Source of the DNA: Taudactylus pleione
Taxonomy: Eukaryota; Chordata; Amphibia; Anura; Myobatrachidae
Direction: 5' to 3'
Assembly (NCBI GenBank): GCA_031769625.1
Contig: JAUIMM010000115.1
Location: 13,810,501 to 13,874,500, forward strand
DNA: 64,000 nt
Of the stretch, positions 12,181 through 22,795 are shown piece after piece. Each line of letters opens with the position of its first letter. The stretch's first letter is position 1. The notes below the pieces were generated by a model. It ran no database searches. It was given only the letters and a program-made list of their open reading frames with translations, and was not told where the DNA came from. A program made the translations under genes and the position numbers.

Positions 12181-12539
12181 TTAGTTGTTCTTATGCAGCC
12201 AATGAATGTTCATAGGGAGTGGTCTAGGGGTATTTAATGGATTGATGTATGTAAATCTATCTCTTTGTTCAAGTTTTTTACAGGGGAGAGAGGTAAAATT
12301 TGTGATTTGAATCTCCTGAATAAATCTCCTTTTTGCCTTTTTCTTTCTCCTGTTCTCTTCCCTCCTGCTTTTCCCATATACTTTCATTCTTTTCACATAT
12401 TCTTTCATACTTTCCCTATCTTCTTTCCCACTGTGATTCCTTCCTTGTGTCTCCCTCTTGCCCTTTGTAATTTCCCACCCCCATCGCTCCTCTGTTTCCA
12501 CTGCCCGCTGTCTGTATGTGCTGCTAAAGAAATTCACCC

Positions 12540-12917
12540 CCACGAGCAGGTCGCCGCGCTTATCGCGGTCTGGGCCTGAAGCAGCGCTTGCGCAGTAGGG
12601 CAGGGCCGCAGCTATGACCGCGGCTGTTGGCCCCTGCCCTTTAGCTTTGGAGTACGGAGGCGGGTGGCGGTATCCGCCGCCTCCGATGCTGCCTCTCTTC
12701 ATGGTGCCCAGCGCAGCCTCGCATCTTAGCACAGATGAGGCCGGAAGCTGCAGCCGCGACTGTGCTGTAAGACTAGCGCGACTCAGCATGTTGCCGATGG
12801 CTCTGCCTCTGTATCATTTAACCAATGGCAGGCAGCGGTGGCTGCCCCGCTGATTGGGTCAATACGTGGCCTGGTTGTGGGCGGTTGCGCGCCTATGATT
12901 AGAGCCACAAAGGGGGC
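12540..12917. promoter_or_regulatory. CpG-rich promoter-like segment
   Basis: From about 12540 the sequence turns GC- and CpG-rich (GTCGCCGCGCTTATCGCGGT, GGCGCGGCAGGC) against AT-rich surroundings. It has ATTGG/CCAAT boxes (CCAATGGC near 12824, GATTGG near 12852). A GCCGCCATCTTT stretch just inside the candidate exon reads AAGATGGCGGC on the other strand, the YY1-type core common near vertebrate starts. This fits a host CpG-island promoter but also an LTR-like promoter of an unrecognised element. Confidence 0.45.
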
Positions 12918-13003
12918 ATGGCTTTGGCCCGAGTTGTGGCCGCCATCTTTATACTGGGCGGGCTACTGCTGCCTGCTCTAGGCGCGGCAGGCAGTCCTCC
13001 CAG
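12918..13003 (+). CDS. Candidate first coding exon with a signal peptide
   Basis: ATG at 12918 in a good context (GGGGGCATGG) opens a frame starting MALARVVAAIFILGGLLLP and followed by ALGAAGSPPR. This is a textbook signal peptide: an Arg near the start, a hydrophobic core of about 14 residues and an A-x-A-like cleavage site (near GAA). It meets CAG|GTACCA at 13001-13006, a plausible splice donor. Without splicing the frame stops at 13038 after 40 codons. The exon would be 86 nt, ending in phase 2. It lies at the 3' edge of the CpG-rich segment. The protein is not identified and no second exon was found, so it could be chance. Confidence 0.35.
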
Positions 13004-13780
13004 GTACCACAGACTGCCCTATTCGTGCTCCAGATTATAAGGGGCCATACAAAATTAGGATCCCCTCAGTGTCACAGATTAAATAAATAGCAAACTACAG
13101 TCCCTGTTGAACTTTAAAATGTGTCACTAGGAGATCTGGATATCATGTAATGAATATAGTTGTGCAGCCAGTAGTAAATAAATTGGAAAGCCAGTAATGA
13201 ATATAGTTGTGCACTGAATAGGAGATCTGGAAAACATGCACTGTTAGGGGTGCACTGATATAGACCAGCTATAGGATCAATTATTAATACTGAATAATAC
13301 CCTATCCAGTACATAAGGGGACCAATGTGTACATCTATGTCCAGAGCAGTGCACGGTTTGTTTGTTTTCTGCTCTCCCCCAGATTCCCCAACTTGCTCAG
13401 ATAATCTGTAATGGAGCCCAAATATGAAATAAAAAAATTCAGCTCAGACAGGATGGCCCTACTTCTACATATAATTGCTTACTGTGTTTGCTGGTCCTGT
13501 ATATGCCAGAATTATTTCATTAGTACATTCGTATGATATATATTATAGCTGGTTTAAGTGCTGATTATGGCCTCTTACTGGTAGTAAATCAAGCATTTGG
13601 AATCCCCTCTGTAGAAATTCTGCGTTTGCCACTGAACCCTGTTCCTTTACGACCAAGGGCCGTTAGGATTGCCCCCCCACACACACACACACACACACTC
13701 CCTGTACTGAACTGTGCTAGTGTGGTATGGCCGGCCTGCGGGGAAATACTGTGGGCATTGAGGTCCCATTGGGGGAATAG
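13004..13780. other. Non-coding stretch with a short direct repeat and CA microsatellite
   Basis: A duplicated block around AATGAATATAGTTGTGCA occurs twice (about 13149 and 13197), with TAGGAGATCTGGA also repeated. An (AC)n run lies at 13679-13698. If the exon at 12918 is real, this would be intron 1. Confidence 0.5.
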
Positions 13781-14871
13781 CATGCTCTAGTGATTCACTC
13801 TCTGACATTCAGGGGTAGCTGCTTTGGCACTGCTTTATTTATCTATGGCACCTAGGATCTAACTTTTATCTCCTTTAAATCATTGTAATCGGTCCATAGA
13901 GGAGATTGTCTTAAATATTCTGATCATTTAATTTAAATTGAAAGAATACATGTGAAATTCCACAGGGTGCACAGCTTATTACTGCATTACTACTTATTGC
14001 TCCAAGCAGCAATCACTGGAATGAGAACACCTATGAAAAGCTCCCTTCTCAGCTATGCTCCTACTTCGCATTGTCTCTCATGGCTGAGGTGTCACTCCCC
14101 CCTCTGACCCATCAGTCATCTCGGCCAGCGTTTTTTGACCCCTTTGCTAGAATCCTAGTCTTCCTCGTCTGGGTAATCAATTGATCAGTCTTCGGCAGTT
14201 GCTGCTTCCTCATTGCCTTATCATGTTCAGACGCAGCTGGACCCTTTGGCTGGCCAGCGTCTAGCTGTGCTGGGAAGGGGGGGGGCATGGGTGAGGAGGC
14301 CTATTGCTCCTACCATAATTGGCAGGCAAGTTTTTTATATTTGTGGGGTGCTACCCTGAAACCCGCCCTCAGGCACATTTTAATGTCATGGAATATCTGC
14401 AAAAAAAAAAGGGGGGGTCCCACCCTGGAAAGGCTTGCTCCCGTACCAAATCTGGTACCACCCCCAGCCGTCCAGCTGTCGGATGGATCTCCGTTAGACG
14501 GCGTCCCCTATATCCCCATAGGGAAATGGCTGAGTACTCATGCAGTGACACTCATCTCCAATTTTACAGACGCTGCTGTGGCGACCTGCTTTTTGAGCTT
14601 ACCTCGATGGTTGTGGTGCGCTTCACCTTGTCCGTTAATGTGGGTTGTGTAGGGGATTACTAAGAACATGCTGTTGCTTGAGCTGTTCCCCATTGTGGTT
14701 GCTTTAGAACTCTTGGGGGACCGCTTGGGTAACGTAAGTATGATTTTGTTGTGACAACCTGGACATGTTGCAGGCGCTTGACCTCAGAGTTCGTCTTCTC
14801 TTCCAGGTGTTTGTTTGCTAGCATGAATTGTTCTGTGTTGACTACTGCTTAGGCTGGGATGTGCTCAAGGG

Positions 14872-15176
14872 GAAAATGCAGAAAGACCCCTGAGGATGCA
14901 GTTTTCTGGAGTTTTTCCCGCATTCCTTCAGGTGGCGTTACATAATAGAAGCGTATGGGCTTCTTATCGTGATGCTCCTGGCTGGGGAGGATCCGATCAG
15001 ATCTCTCCTATGAGCCCCCACGGCTCGCGTCCTTCTGCGCATGCACCGGAGGGCTTCTGGGTGTTCAACCCGGAAGTCCCTCTGCCCAGCAGTATCGCAA
15101 AGGACAGCTCTTATCGGGAGAGCTGTCCTTTGCGTAATTCTTGATACATACCGCGGTAATGAATCGCGGTATGTAC
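14872..15176. repeat. Hairpin-rich repeat, copy 1
   Basis: This matches 51075-51465, with about 80 bp of extra sequence in the second copy. Both hold adjacent palindromes: CAAAGGACAGCTCT..AGAGCTGTCCTTTG and TACATACCGCGG..CCGCGGTATGTA-like arms. In this copy a further hairpin, GATGTAC..GTACATC, follows to 15232. It looks like a non-autonomous DNA element, but target duplications were not identified. Confidence 0.55.
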
Positions 15177-15393
15177 CTGAAGTTAAGGGGGATGTACCGC
15201 ATCGCGGAAACGCTGCTTAGTACATCCCGCCTTTAATGTCCAATTTGTTGCCAGGCATGTGCCTGGTATACAGATTGTGATTGTGGATTCACTGTTGCCA
15301 TTTGAGGAATTAACCCCCTCAGACCGCTCTGACCAGTGACCTGTGTCCTCCTTCTGTTTGGCAGATCATCAGGATGGCATTTAGGAATTTGCT

Positions 15394-16265
15394 TTGAGGG
15401 CCATTGCCCCCCAGGATTTTGCGCTGTTATCAGGTGGGTTGGCTGGAATGGGAGTGTTTTTTCTGGTTTCAGTGGCTCAGGCGGGTAAGAGCTTGCAGAG
15501 AGTCATGCTGACATTTATTTGGGATCTGTATTCGCAGGGGTGCTCGATCGCTGTGGTACGGCATATTTTAGCAGGCGTGTCTATTTTATCTGCGTTATTT
15601 GACAGGCCTAGCCCCTTCAGGTCCTCCATAATTTCAGGGGCCTGCAGGAGTTGGTCCAGGTCGACCCCTAAAGCGGTTGACTGCAGGTGTCCTATTGATA
15701 TGTCCATGTTGCTTTACTTGGTGGCTGCGGTCCCTTCAGTTTGTTTTTTTATTTTCAGCTTTGAATGCTTGCTGTTTCATTAGTTTTTTAGCCATGACGT
15801 TTTATGTAGTGTTGGGTCTGCAAATTATTCACCCCCTTTAAAAGGGCTGACCCTCCATTCCATAATTTATATGCCTGGAAGCAATGCTAGGCCTTATACA
15901 GTGCTCCAGTACAGACCAGGCTATTTAGAGGGCGCTGGATTTCACTTCAACCATATCCCATTCCTGCAGTATGTCAGGTGGCGCTGGCGTGCGCCTTTGA
16001 GCAGATGCATGACGATGGGATGTGGCATGGTTGATGCACAAGGATGTATCCCCGGTAATGAAATACCAGTTTTGTCATTTTATTTTTATTTTTTTGCTGC
16101 ATTGTTTGGCTTTTTTTAGAGCTCGAAACGGGCGAGTTCGGTACTCGCTCCTTAGACTAGAAGCTGCTCTATCTGCAGCTTCTGCTGGCTTATTCAACGG
16201 GGATATCCAATCCCTTGCTCGGGGCCGTCTGCTACGTTCCGACGTGATATTCGTCCAGGTTTAGT
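15394..16265 (+). pseudogene. Tyrosine recombinase, degenerate
   Basis: Frames across this stretch follow the order of a retroelement/crypton tyrosine recombinase. An N-terminal DNA-binding part carries LYSQGCSIAVVRHILAGVS (the usual LY..G.S..SI..HLAGIS pattern) and ends near CRCPID. A later stretch RYSLRLEAALSAASAGL, in the place of the conserved H-x-x-R box (usually THSFRIGAAT), is followed by SLARGRLLRSD where GRW is expected. Key residues are lost and the frame changes repeatedly (stops near 15783 and 16119). The assignment rests on pattern order, not on intact catalytic residues. Confidence 0.45.
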
Positions 16266-16640
16266 TATTCTTTGCTCCAATGTAGCTCACCAGAGGCCTA
16301 ACGACTCGCCAACCTATTGCGGGAGTCTATGAGGAATCTTTTATTTTTCCCCCAGGGGCCCAATTGGCTTCTGAATTATATGATATGGCGTGATGGTTAG
16401 TTTACTCCGGGGGTTTTATTAGGTTTTTTTGCCTCAAGTCTGGTTAGCTACGTTGTTACCCCCCCCCTCTTTGTTACGTTTTTTGCCATGTATTGTCGGT
16501 ATAGTGTGTCTGTTTCGACTGCTTTGTTTGTGTTTTTTATTTCCATATTATAAGGTGCTGCATCTGTGTGGGAATGAATATATCTACTTATGTTACGCTC
16601 GGTTTACATATATATACTCAACGCAGTGCTACAATTAATG

Positions 16641-17148
16641 TTTGAAATAATACTGACAGAGTGGCAGTTGGTTTCATTAATTATTTATTGCAATAGATTA
16701 AATAAATAATAATATATCGATATATAGGATACTACCATATATTTTGAAAAAATATTAAAAACAGACCTGTATTGGTACCGAGGATCTATTTTAATTACAC
16801 TTTTTCTTACTTATAACACACATTTCTTTCTTTTAATATTTCACAAGCTGTATCATTGATATACATATTTTAAAGACTAATGAAAGTTATATTTTAGTTC
16901 TGTGCATCAATTAGACAACTCTTTCCCTCTCTACCCATCATTGGGAATGATTTAGGTCAGCGAACAGCATTGTATTTGCACTCTATTCTCATTAGATCAA
17001 TTTGATAGCAGAAGCCCTGCCTTCCTGCACTGTGTTGCGGTCTTTCATTGTCCACACGAGTGTTTGTAGGTGTGATGGTTCTGGTGCGCGGTTGGATGTG
17101 GCTAGGAGGAAGGTAAATACTGCAGTGGTGAGGTACATGTTGGAGAAT
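16641..17148. other. Unassigned sequence left of ERV-A
   Basis: AT-rich, with no ORF or repeat I recognise. The LTR homology at 17149 begins abruptly, so this sequence borders a truncated LTR. Confidence 0.4.
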
Positions 17149-17710
17149 GGTGTTTATGCATGAGATTACATCTATGATGGACTTAACATATTTATATGTA
17201 TATATATATATATATATATACATAATATACATACATACACACACACATATCATTCCTCACTCACAGTTTCAGACTGCAATGCAAATGTGTTACCTCCAGC
17301 TGTGAAGCTAGGGCCATTCTGTCTGGGTGTGAAACTAAAACCTGTTTAGGATTCAGACACATTCAATTGTGTAGATCAATGCCTGGATTATATTACAATT
17401 GCCACAACTATACTTGTCTGCATTCAGGGATTCCCAATTTGTATGTAAAACACTCACAGTTTCTGGTGCATTGTCTATTCTATTTACTTTTTCGCATGAG
17501 GCTTTTCTTCTAGTTGCCCTTGGTAGATTATCAAAAACATTGCCATCTGTTCTTAGCTTGTGAGTTGTAACTTAAAGTGACGCTGGTCGCAAAATGGCGT
17601 CTTGCAGATTCTTGTTTCTAAAATGGAGTCTAGCTGCCATTCGCAAGATGGCGTCGCGCACGCTTCAATTTTAAACTGATCTTGTCTCAGCCAATTATCC
17701 AGCTTTGACA
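17149..17710 (-). repeat. ERV-A 3' LTR, truncated
   Basis: Begins TGTCAAAGCTGG at 17710 (minus strand). It includes three copies of an (A)AAATGG(A/C)GTC(T)-type motif (17590-17655), a (TA)n run near 17205-17220 and matches 28796-29343. It stops at 17149, leaving about 560 of about 1400 bp. Confidence 0.85.
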
Positions 17711-17727
17711 GTCCACCCTTTGATAGC
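17711..17727 (-). promoter_or_regulatory. Polypurine tract of ERV-A
   Basis: The minus strand reads ATCAAAGGGTGGAC directly before the LTR start. The same purine run (CAAAGGGTGGAC) precedes the 3' LTR of ERV-B at about 60007-60020. Confidence 0.65.
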
Positions 17728-18136
17728 GAACAACATGCTATCACAATCTGCTATTAGAATTTAATTTAGGCTTACATTTACATATTATTTAGTGTTATTG
17801 TGGGATGACACAAGGTGGTTCTTAATCCATCAATAATGTGTCTCTGGATGGGGACATAAAACTACAATTATATGCACACCGCGGATCTTCCGAAGATCAT
17901 GTGAAAGGTGTAGGAATGCACCAGTCTTATAAAAGCAGTCTTGAAGGGGAATTTAGACTTTATATTATCTGAGGTGTTTTAAAAATAACATTTCAATAAT
18001 ACATTCTATGCATGGCTAAATATAATACATTAAATGATGGTGTTTCCTAGCTCAGGGTTGTAATGCAGTTCTGTATTTACCTCGGTATTCATACTGGCCA
18101 CCATCATAATTTAATTCTTTCGTTTTACTCTATTTT

Positions 18137-19009
18137 TTACATTTTCCACACTTCAACACAATAGGAACACACCGGACACATGCCAATTATTATGATGACA
18201 ATCAGTATAAGGATCAAGAATTTGCCTATGCTGGCGATCACTTCCTGGACCCATTCCCCTAGACCTGAGAACCATTTCACTGGGTTCAGCCATGACACCC
18301 ATCCTTCTATATTTTCCCCTACTTCAGCCACTGAAGCATTATGGTTCTCACGAAATTCCCATTTTAGCTGCAGAATTTCATCCATCTTCCGGTCTATCAC
18401 CTCCTTAGGGTCACTGGAATCATTGGTGACATAGGTGCAACATTTTACTCCAAATTGGGTGACTAACATTACGCAATACCCTCCAGTAACAGCAGTGAAA
18501 TAATTCAACACTAGCCTGTGTTGCACCAGTTTCTTGTACGCTTGCAATTCTCTCCCTGTATACCTGAATGTGTCATCGTACATCTCGGTGATATTATCTA
18601 TCAATTTAGCAAGTTCCTGAATATATGTAAAATTTAATGTACCCCGAGCAATTCTGGTGGGATCCAGTGTGACTAAAACTTGAAAGCCAGTTGTCTCACT
18701 AATTAACTGAGTGGCTTTATGCACATCACCAGGTATCATGTTTCTTTTGCCTCTGTATTCATATTGCGTGTGAAGATATGGTGATGGTATGTTTTATGTA
18801 TACTAAGCATTTCAACATGTGTGAGGGTCATAACTTCTGGAAGTATTCTTCCCAAATAACATAACAATTACAATACTAAAATTGGTCAGACACTCCCCTG
18901 ATTGGCATTGCACTCCTCCTGACTCCACTCCATCAGCACTGCCATCAGCTCCCATTTCCTCAGTCGGTCCTCCATCACAGACACTGAGTATCCCCAAACA
19001 GATCATCAT
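18137..19009 (-). pseudogene. env: ERV-A env with SU mostly deleted
   Basis: The N-terminal leader and start of SU read from 19009 (..DGGPTEEMGADGS..), then jump near 18870 to a segment that in ERV-B lies just before the cleavage site. The centre of SU is therefore lost. The TM subunit follows in one frame from 18739 to 18137. A basic RGKR site precedes it at about 18742, followed by heptad-like helices, C-x10-CC (CVMLVTQFGVKCC), a Trp-rich pre-membrane stretch (PVKWFSGLGEWVQ) and a hydrophobic membrane anchor of Ile/Leu/Val. TM is intact here, whereas ERV-B has a stop in it. With SU missing and the leader frameshifted, no envelope is made. Confidence 0.85.
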
Positions 19010-19049
19010 GACAAAAACTCATGAAAAAAAAGAACTAGGATGACCACAG

Positions 19050-19903
19050 CAGACCACTCCATTGCTGGAAGCACTGATCTACACATTTCTTTAGCTCAGA
19101 TATCTCAACGTCACCTTTTTAATCCTTCCGGCACAAGCTTGCAATCGACAGGTCCACATTATCGGCCTTGTCTCCACCTTGTATCTCCACCGGTTGGTTT
19201 ACCTCCCTATAGTGAGTGGAATGGACCCACGTATCTTCCTCGGCCACCCTTTGAGGATGTTGTATCATCAGATACGGACCTTTCCACCAATCAGTCAAAC
19301 AACCTGAGCTAAAAAAAATTTGGATCATAACAAATTCTCCAGGTTGCATTAAATATGTTAGTTAATAACACTTTCAATTTCTGTTATTCGCATTCATCTT
19401 CGTGAGACCCTGCACAGTAACCTCATTATCATATTTTCACATGAGGCTGCCTGTTTGAACAGTATCTCCAAGGGGGGCAAATGAAGGAAAAGACAGTCTG
19501 GGATAATCTTAATGTTGTTACCCATCACCTTACACATGTTCTTGGAAACGTTACCTGTAAAATAAGTCCCCCTATCATTTTTAATAATTCTAGGGATATA
19601 GTATCTGCATACAGGTTCCTGCAATTAAATCTTGTTATTAGTAGCTACTGCTCTAAATAATGTCTGGGCCACTGGGTTGGATAGTATTCCGAGTAGTCGA
19701 CCTCAGCCTGGCATGGCTGCCGTTTATCCTTAGCAGCCTTGTGTCCTATGAGTGGGAGATAAAGCACAACAGTTTAATATCATTTAAACATGACCTAAAA
19801 TACAACAATAAATCGTCCACATTTTACATTAGAACAGATCCATTGATAGGTTGAAAAGATTGCAAACAGTCATATAAGGCCTGGGAGAAGATACTGGGGT
19901 TAC
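19050..19903 (-). pseudogene. pol: ERV-A pol remnants (RT scrap, integrase core and C-terminus)
   Basis: Minus-strand order from 19903: a short RT stretch aligning with ERV-B 55195-55440, a junction near 19640, an integrase-core piece (RYYIPRIIKNDRGTYFTG, 19624-19394, holding the second catalytic Asp region) and the GPY/F-like C-terminal domain (SGCLTDWWKGPYLM..WVHSTH, 19349-19119). Protease, most of RT and RNase H are absent. It is a deletion derivative compared with ERV-B 54554-57864. Confidence 0.8.
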
Positions 19904-19911
19904 CTATGAAC
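19904..19911 (+). repeat. Left 8-bp target duplication of hAT
   Basis: CTATGAAC here and again at 25733-25740, directly outside the hAT ends. Confidence 0.9.
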
Positions 19912-20180
19912 TAGGGGTGAGCGGGTTCGGATTTCTGAAATCCGAACCCCCCCAAGCCCCCCGATTCGAGGCAGATCTGAGTCAGGCTCGACTTTTCCCG
20001 CCTGACTCGGTTCTGAAATCGAGGCAAAACGTCATCATCCCGCCTTCCGAGTCTCGCGGGTTTTGGAACCTATATAAGGTACCCGTGTCGGGGCCATTTT
20101 GTCACTCGGCTGTGGACAGTGAAGAGGGAGGGTGGGAGTTAGGGCTGGCTGGGCTGTGTAGTGTAGTGTAGTGCAGAGTA

Positions 20181-20400
20181 GTGTTGTGCTGTGCTGTGCT
20201 GCGCTGTGCTGCTGTTGTCCACTACTTCAAAGTCCATAGGGGCTGGCTGTGTTGTGCTGTGCTGCTGTTGTTAATAGGGGCTGTGTCCACTACTTCAAAG
20301 TCAATAGGGGCTGGCTGGACTGTGTTGTGCAGTCAGTTCTCCATAGGGGCTGTGTCCACTCCAAAGTCATGTGCAGTGTCCCAGTCCTAAAGGGGTGCTG
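20181..20400 (+). repeat. Short imperfect repeats at the hAT 5' side
   Basis: TGTGCTGTGCTGCGCTGTGC and two or three degenerate copies of a block with GTCCACTACTTCAAAGTC.AT.GGGGCTGGCTG (20216, 20284, 20350). These lead into the first array. Confidence 0.65.
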
Positions 20401-20461
20401 TAGTGTTGTCCAGGGGGTGCTCTGTCCATCAGGGTTGCCCCCCCCAAGTGCTAAAAAAATA

Positions 20462-21770
20462 ATATTTTTTGTGTGTTTGTGAATTGTGTGCGCAGTAGCC
20501 GCACATGCATCAACAAAGTAGTGCCAAGCGTGCGCCTGTGTCATAAGTAAAGGGCCAGCTGGCTTGACCGTTAAAGGGTGCTGTAACCCCCAAAGTACAC
20601 TCCAGTCCAAACCAAAAAAAAAATTATTTTCTGTGTTTGTGAATTGTGTGCGCAGTAGCCGCACGTGCATCAACAAAGTAGTGCCAAGCGTGCGCCTGTG
20701 TCATAAGTAAAGGGCCGGCTGGCTTGACCGTTAAAGGGTGCTGTAACCCCCAAAGTACACTCCAGTCCAAACCAAAAAAAAAATTATTTTCTGTGTTTGT
20801 GAATTGTGTGCGCAGTATCCGCACGTGCATCAACAAAGTAGTGCCATGCGTGCGCCTGTGTCATAAGTAAAGGGCCGGCTGGCTTGACCGTTAAAGGGTG
20901 CTTTAACCCCCAAAGTACACTCCAGTCCAAACCAAAAAAAAATTATTTTCTGTGTTTGTGAATTGTGTGCGCAGTAGCCACACGTGCATCAACAAAGTAG
21001 TGCCAAGCGTGCGCCTGTGTCATTAGTAAAGGGCCGGCTGGCTTGACCGTTAAAGGGTGCTGTAACCCCCAAAGTACACTCCAGTCCAAACCAAAAAAAT
21101 ATATATTTTCTGTGTTTGTGAATTGTGTGCGCAGTAGCCGCACGTGCATCAACAAAGTAGTGCCAAGCGTGCGCCTGTGTCATAAGTAAAGGGCCGGCTG
21201 GCTTGACTGTTAAAGGGTGCTGTAACCCCCAAAGTACACTCCAGTCCAAAACAAAAAAATATATATATTTTTTGTGTGTTTGTGAATTGTGTGCGCAGTA
21301 GCCGCACGTGCATCAACAAAATAGTGCCAAGCGTGCGCCTGTGTCATAAGTAAAGGGCCAGCTGGCTTGACCATTAAAGGGTGCTGTAACCCCCAAAGTA
21401 CACTCCAGTCCAAAACAAAAAAATATATATATTTTCTGTGTTTGTGAATTGTGTGCGCAGTAGCCGCACGTGCATCAACAAAATAGTGCCAAGCGTGCGC
21501 CTGTGTCATAAGTAAAGGGCCAGCTGGCTTGACCATTAAAGGGTGCTGTAACCCCCAAAGTACACTCCAGTCCAAACCAAAAAAAATAATATTTTCTGTG
21601 TTTGTGAATTGTGTGCACAGTAGCCGCACGTGCATCAACAAAGTAGTGCCAAGCGTGCGCCTGTGTCATAAGTAAAGGGCTGGCTGGCTTGACCGTTAAA
21701 GGGTGCTGTAACCCCCAAAGTACACTCCAAACCAAAAAAATATATATTTTCTGTGTTTGTGACTTGTGTG
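20462..21770 (+). repeat. Tandem array 1, about 160-bp monomer
   Basis: About eight head-to-tail copies of a 159-166 bp unit. Each starts near TGTTTGTGAATTGTGTGCGC, then GTAGCCGCACGTGCATCAAC, GCCAAGCGTGCGCCTGTGTC, GGCTTGACCGTTAAAGGGTG and a poly-A/TA-rich spacer. Unit starts are near 20472, 20632, 20793, 20952, 21112, 21279, 21438, 21599 and 21757. Copies differ by a few bases only. No intact protein is implied; the open minus-strand frames are by-products of the period. Confidence 0.92.
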
Positions 21771-21879
21771 CACTGTGGCTGCACGTGCATCAACAAAGGA
21801 GCAGCGCCAAGCGTGCGCCTGTGTCCCATAAGTAAAGAGCCGGCTGGCTCATTTCTTAAAGGGTAGTGTAACCCACAAA

Positions 21880-22358
21880 GGCCCTCATTCAGAGCCGTAC
21901 GCTCTGAGCAGAGCGCACGCTCTGAATGAGTGCCGGGCTCCATTTTCATGGAGCGTCCTCCTGGACGCTCGTATAGCTGTGGGTCACCACCCACAGGCTA
22001 TACGAGCGTGCATTGTGATGGTCGCGATGGTCGAGACCATCGCGACCATTGAATTTGCGAGCCGGAGCCTGCGGTTGAGGCTTTCAACCGCAAGCCCCGG
22101 AGTGATTTTGGCTCTATCAGAGCCAAAATCACTCCCACTGACATCACTAGTGATGTCAGTGGGAGGCACGTCAGGGAGGCTGTCAACATTGACAGCACGC
22201 CCCCTTTGATCGGACACAACGAGCGAAGGACTTTCCTTCGCTCATCGCGTCTGGCGCATGCGCACGACGGAGCTCCCTCCGTCGTGCGCATGCTCAGTCC
22301 ATAACATCGACTCACTTGCGAGCGGACAGCCGCTCGCGAGTGGGTCTGAGTCAGGCCC
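21880..22358 (+). mobile_element. Hairpin-chain MITE, copy 1 (inside hAT)
   Basis: Ends GGCCCTCATTCAGAG and ..TGAGTCAGGCCC, followed by TAA. The interior is a run of adjacent palindromes such as CCACTGACATCACTAGTGAT.., GGTCGCGATGGTCGAGACCA and GCATGCGCACGACGGAG with their partners. It is the same family as 41482-42030 (opposite orientation) and 32050-32587. It interrupts a tandem-array unit. Confidence 0.8.
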
Positions 22359-22445
22359 TAAGTGCACTACTCTCCAGCAAAAATAAAAAAATATTTTCTG
22401 TGTTTGTGTGCGCTTTAGCCGCACGTATATATCAATATAACATAA

Positions 22446-22795
22446 ATGGAGGACCAAACTTTCTCCGATAAAAATAAAATAGGGAAAGATCAAGAACCAC
22501 TACCTCCTAGTGCTATTGCTGCTGCTGGAAGTTGTTCATCATCCCAGAGAGGAAGTAGGAACATCACTACTTTTACTAAACAATTGACCCTCCAACAGTC
22601 CCTAGCGATGAGGATGAAGTACAACAGCAGTCATCCTGAAGCAAAACGTATAACTGAGGCCTTGACTGCTATGTTGGTGTTAGACGTGCGTCCGGTATCC
22701 GCCATTAGTGCAGTGGGATTTAGACAATTGATGGAGGTAGTGTATCCCCGGTTCCAAATTCCATCTAGATTCCACCTGCATCCTCAAAGCAGCAG
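22446..22795 (+). pseudogene. hAT transposase, N-terminal fragment
   Basis: The frame from ATG 22446 reads through a Ser/Gln-rich start (SCSSSQRGSRNITTFTKQLT), then SHPEAKRITEALTAMLVLDV and FRQLMEVVYPRFQIPSR. This is the region of hAT transposases where the protein enters the RNase H-like fold (the usual pattern is a D..P.S.....GF..L). After about residue 110 the frame runs into the first monomer of array 2. Expected length of a whole transposase is 600-700 residues; here the catalytic centre is gone. Confidence 0.7.

Larger units (their letters stand above)
13800..16640 (+). mobile_element. Degenerate tyrosine-recombinase (DIRS/Ngaro-type) element
   Basis: The region from 15394 to 16265 keeps recognisable recombinase landmarks (next entry). 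Sequence at 14290-14860 has the same base composition and may be an earlier ORF of the element, but I could not align it to an RT with confidence. It is interrupted by a hairpin-rich repeat at 14872-15176. Ends were not found. Confidence 0.4.

Noticed and set aside
12181..12789. 202-codon minus-strand ORF next to the CpG-rich segment
   Set aside because: Low-complexity Lys/Arg/Glu-rich second half from a pyrimidine tract and no recognisable domain. A divergent transcript is possible, but coding is unsupported.
20290..21994. Series of similar minus-strand ORFs of 70-143 codons
   Set aside because: They arise from the period of the 160-bp array; they repeat with it and have no domain signal.
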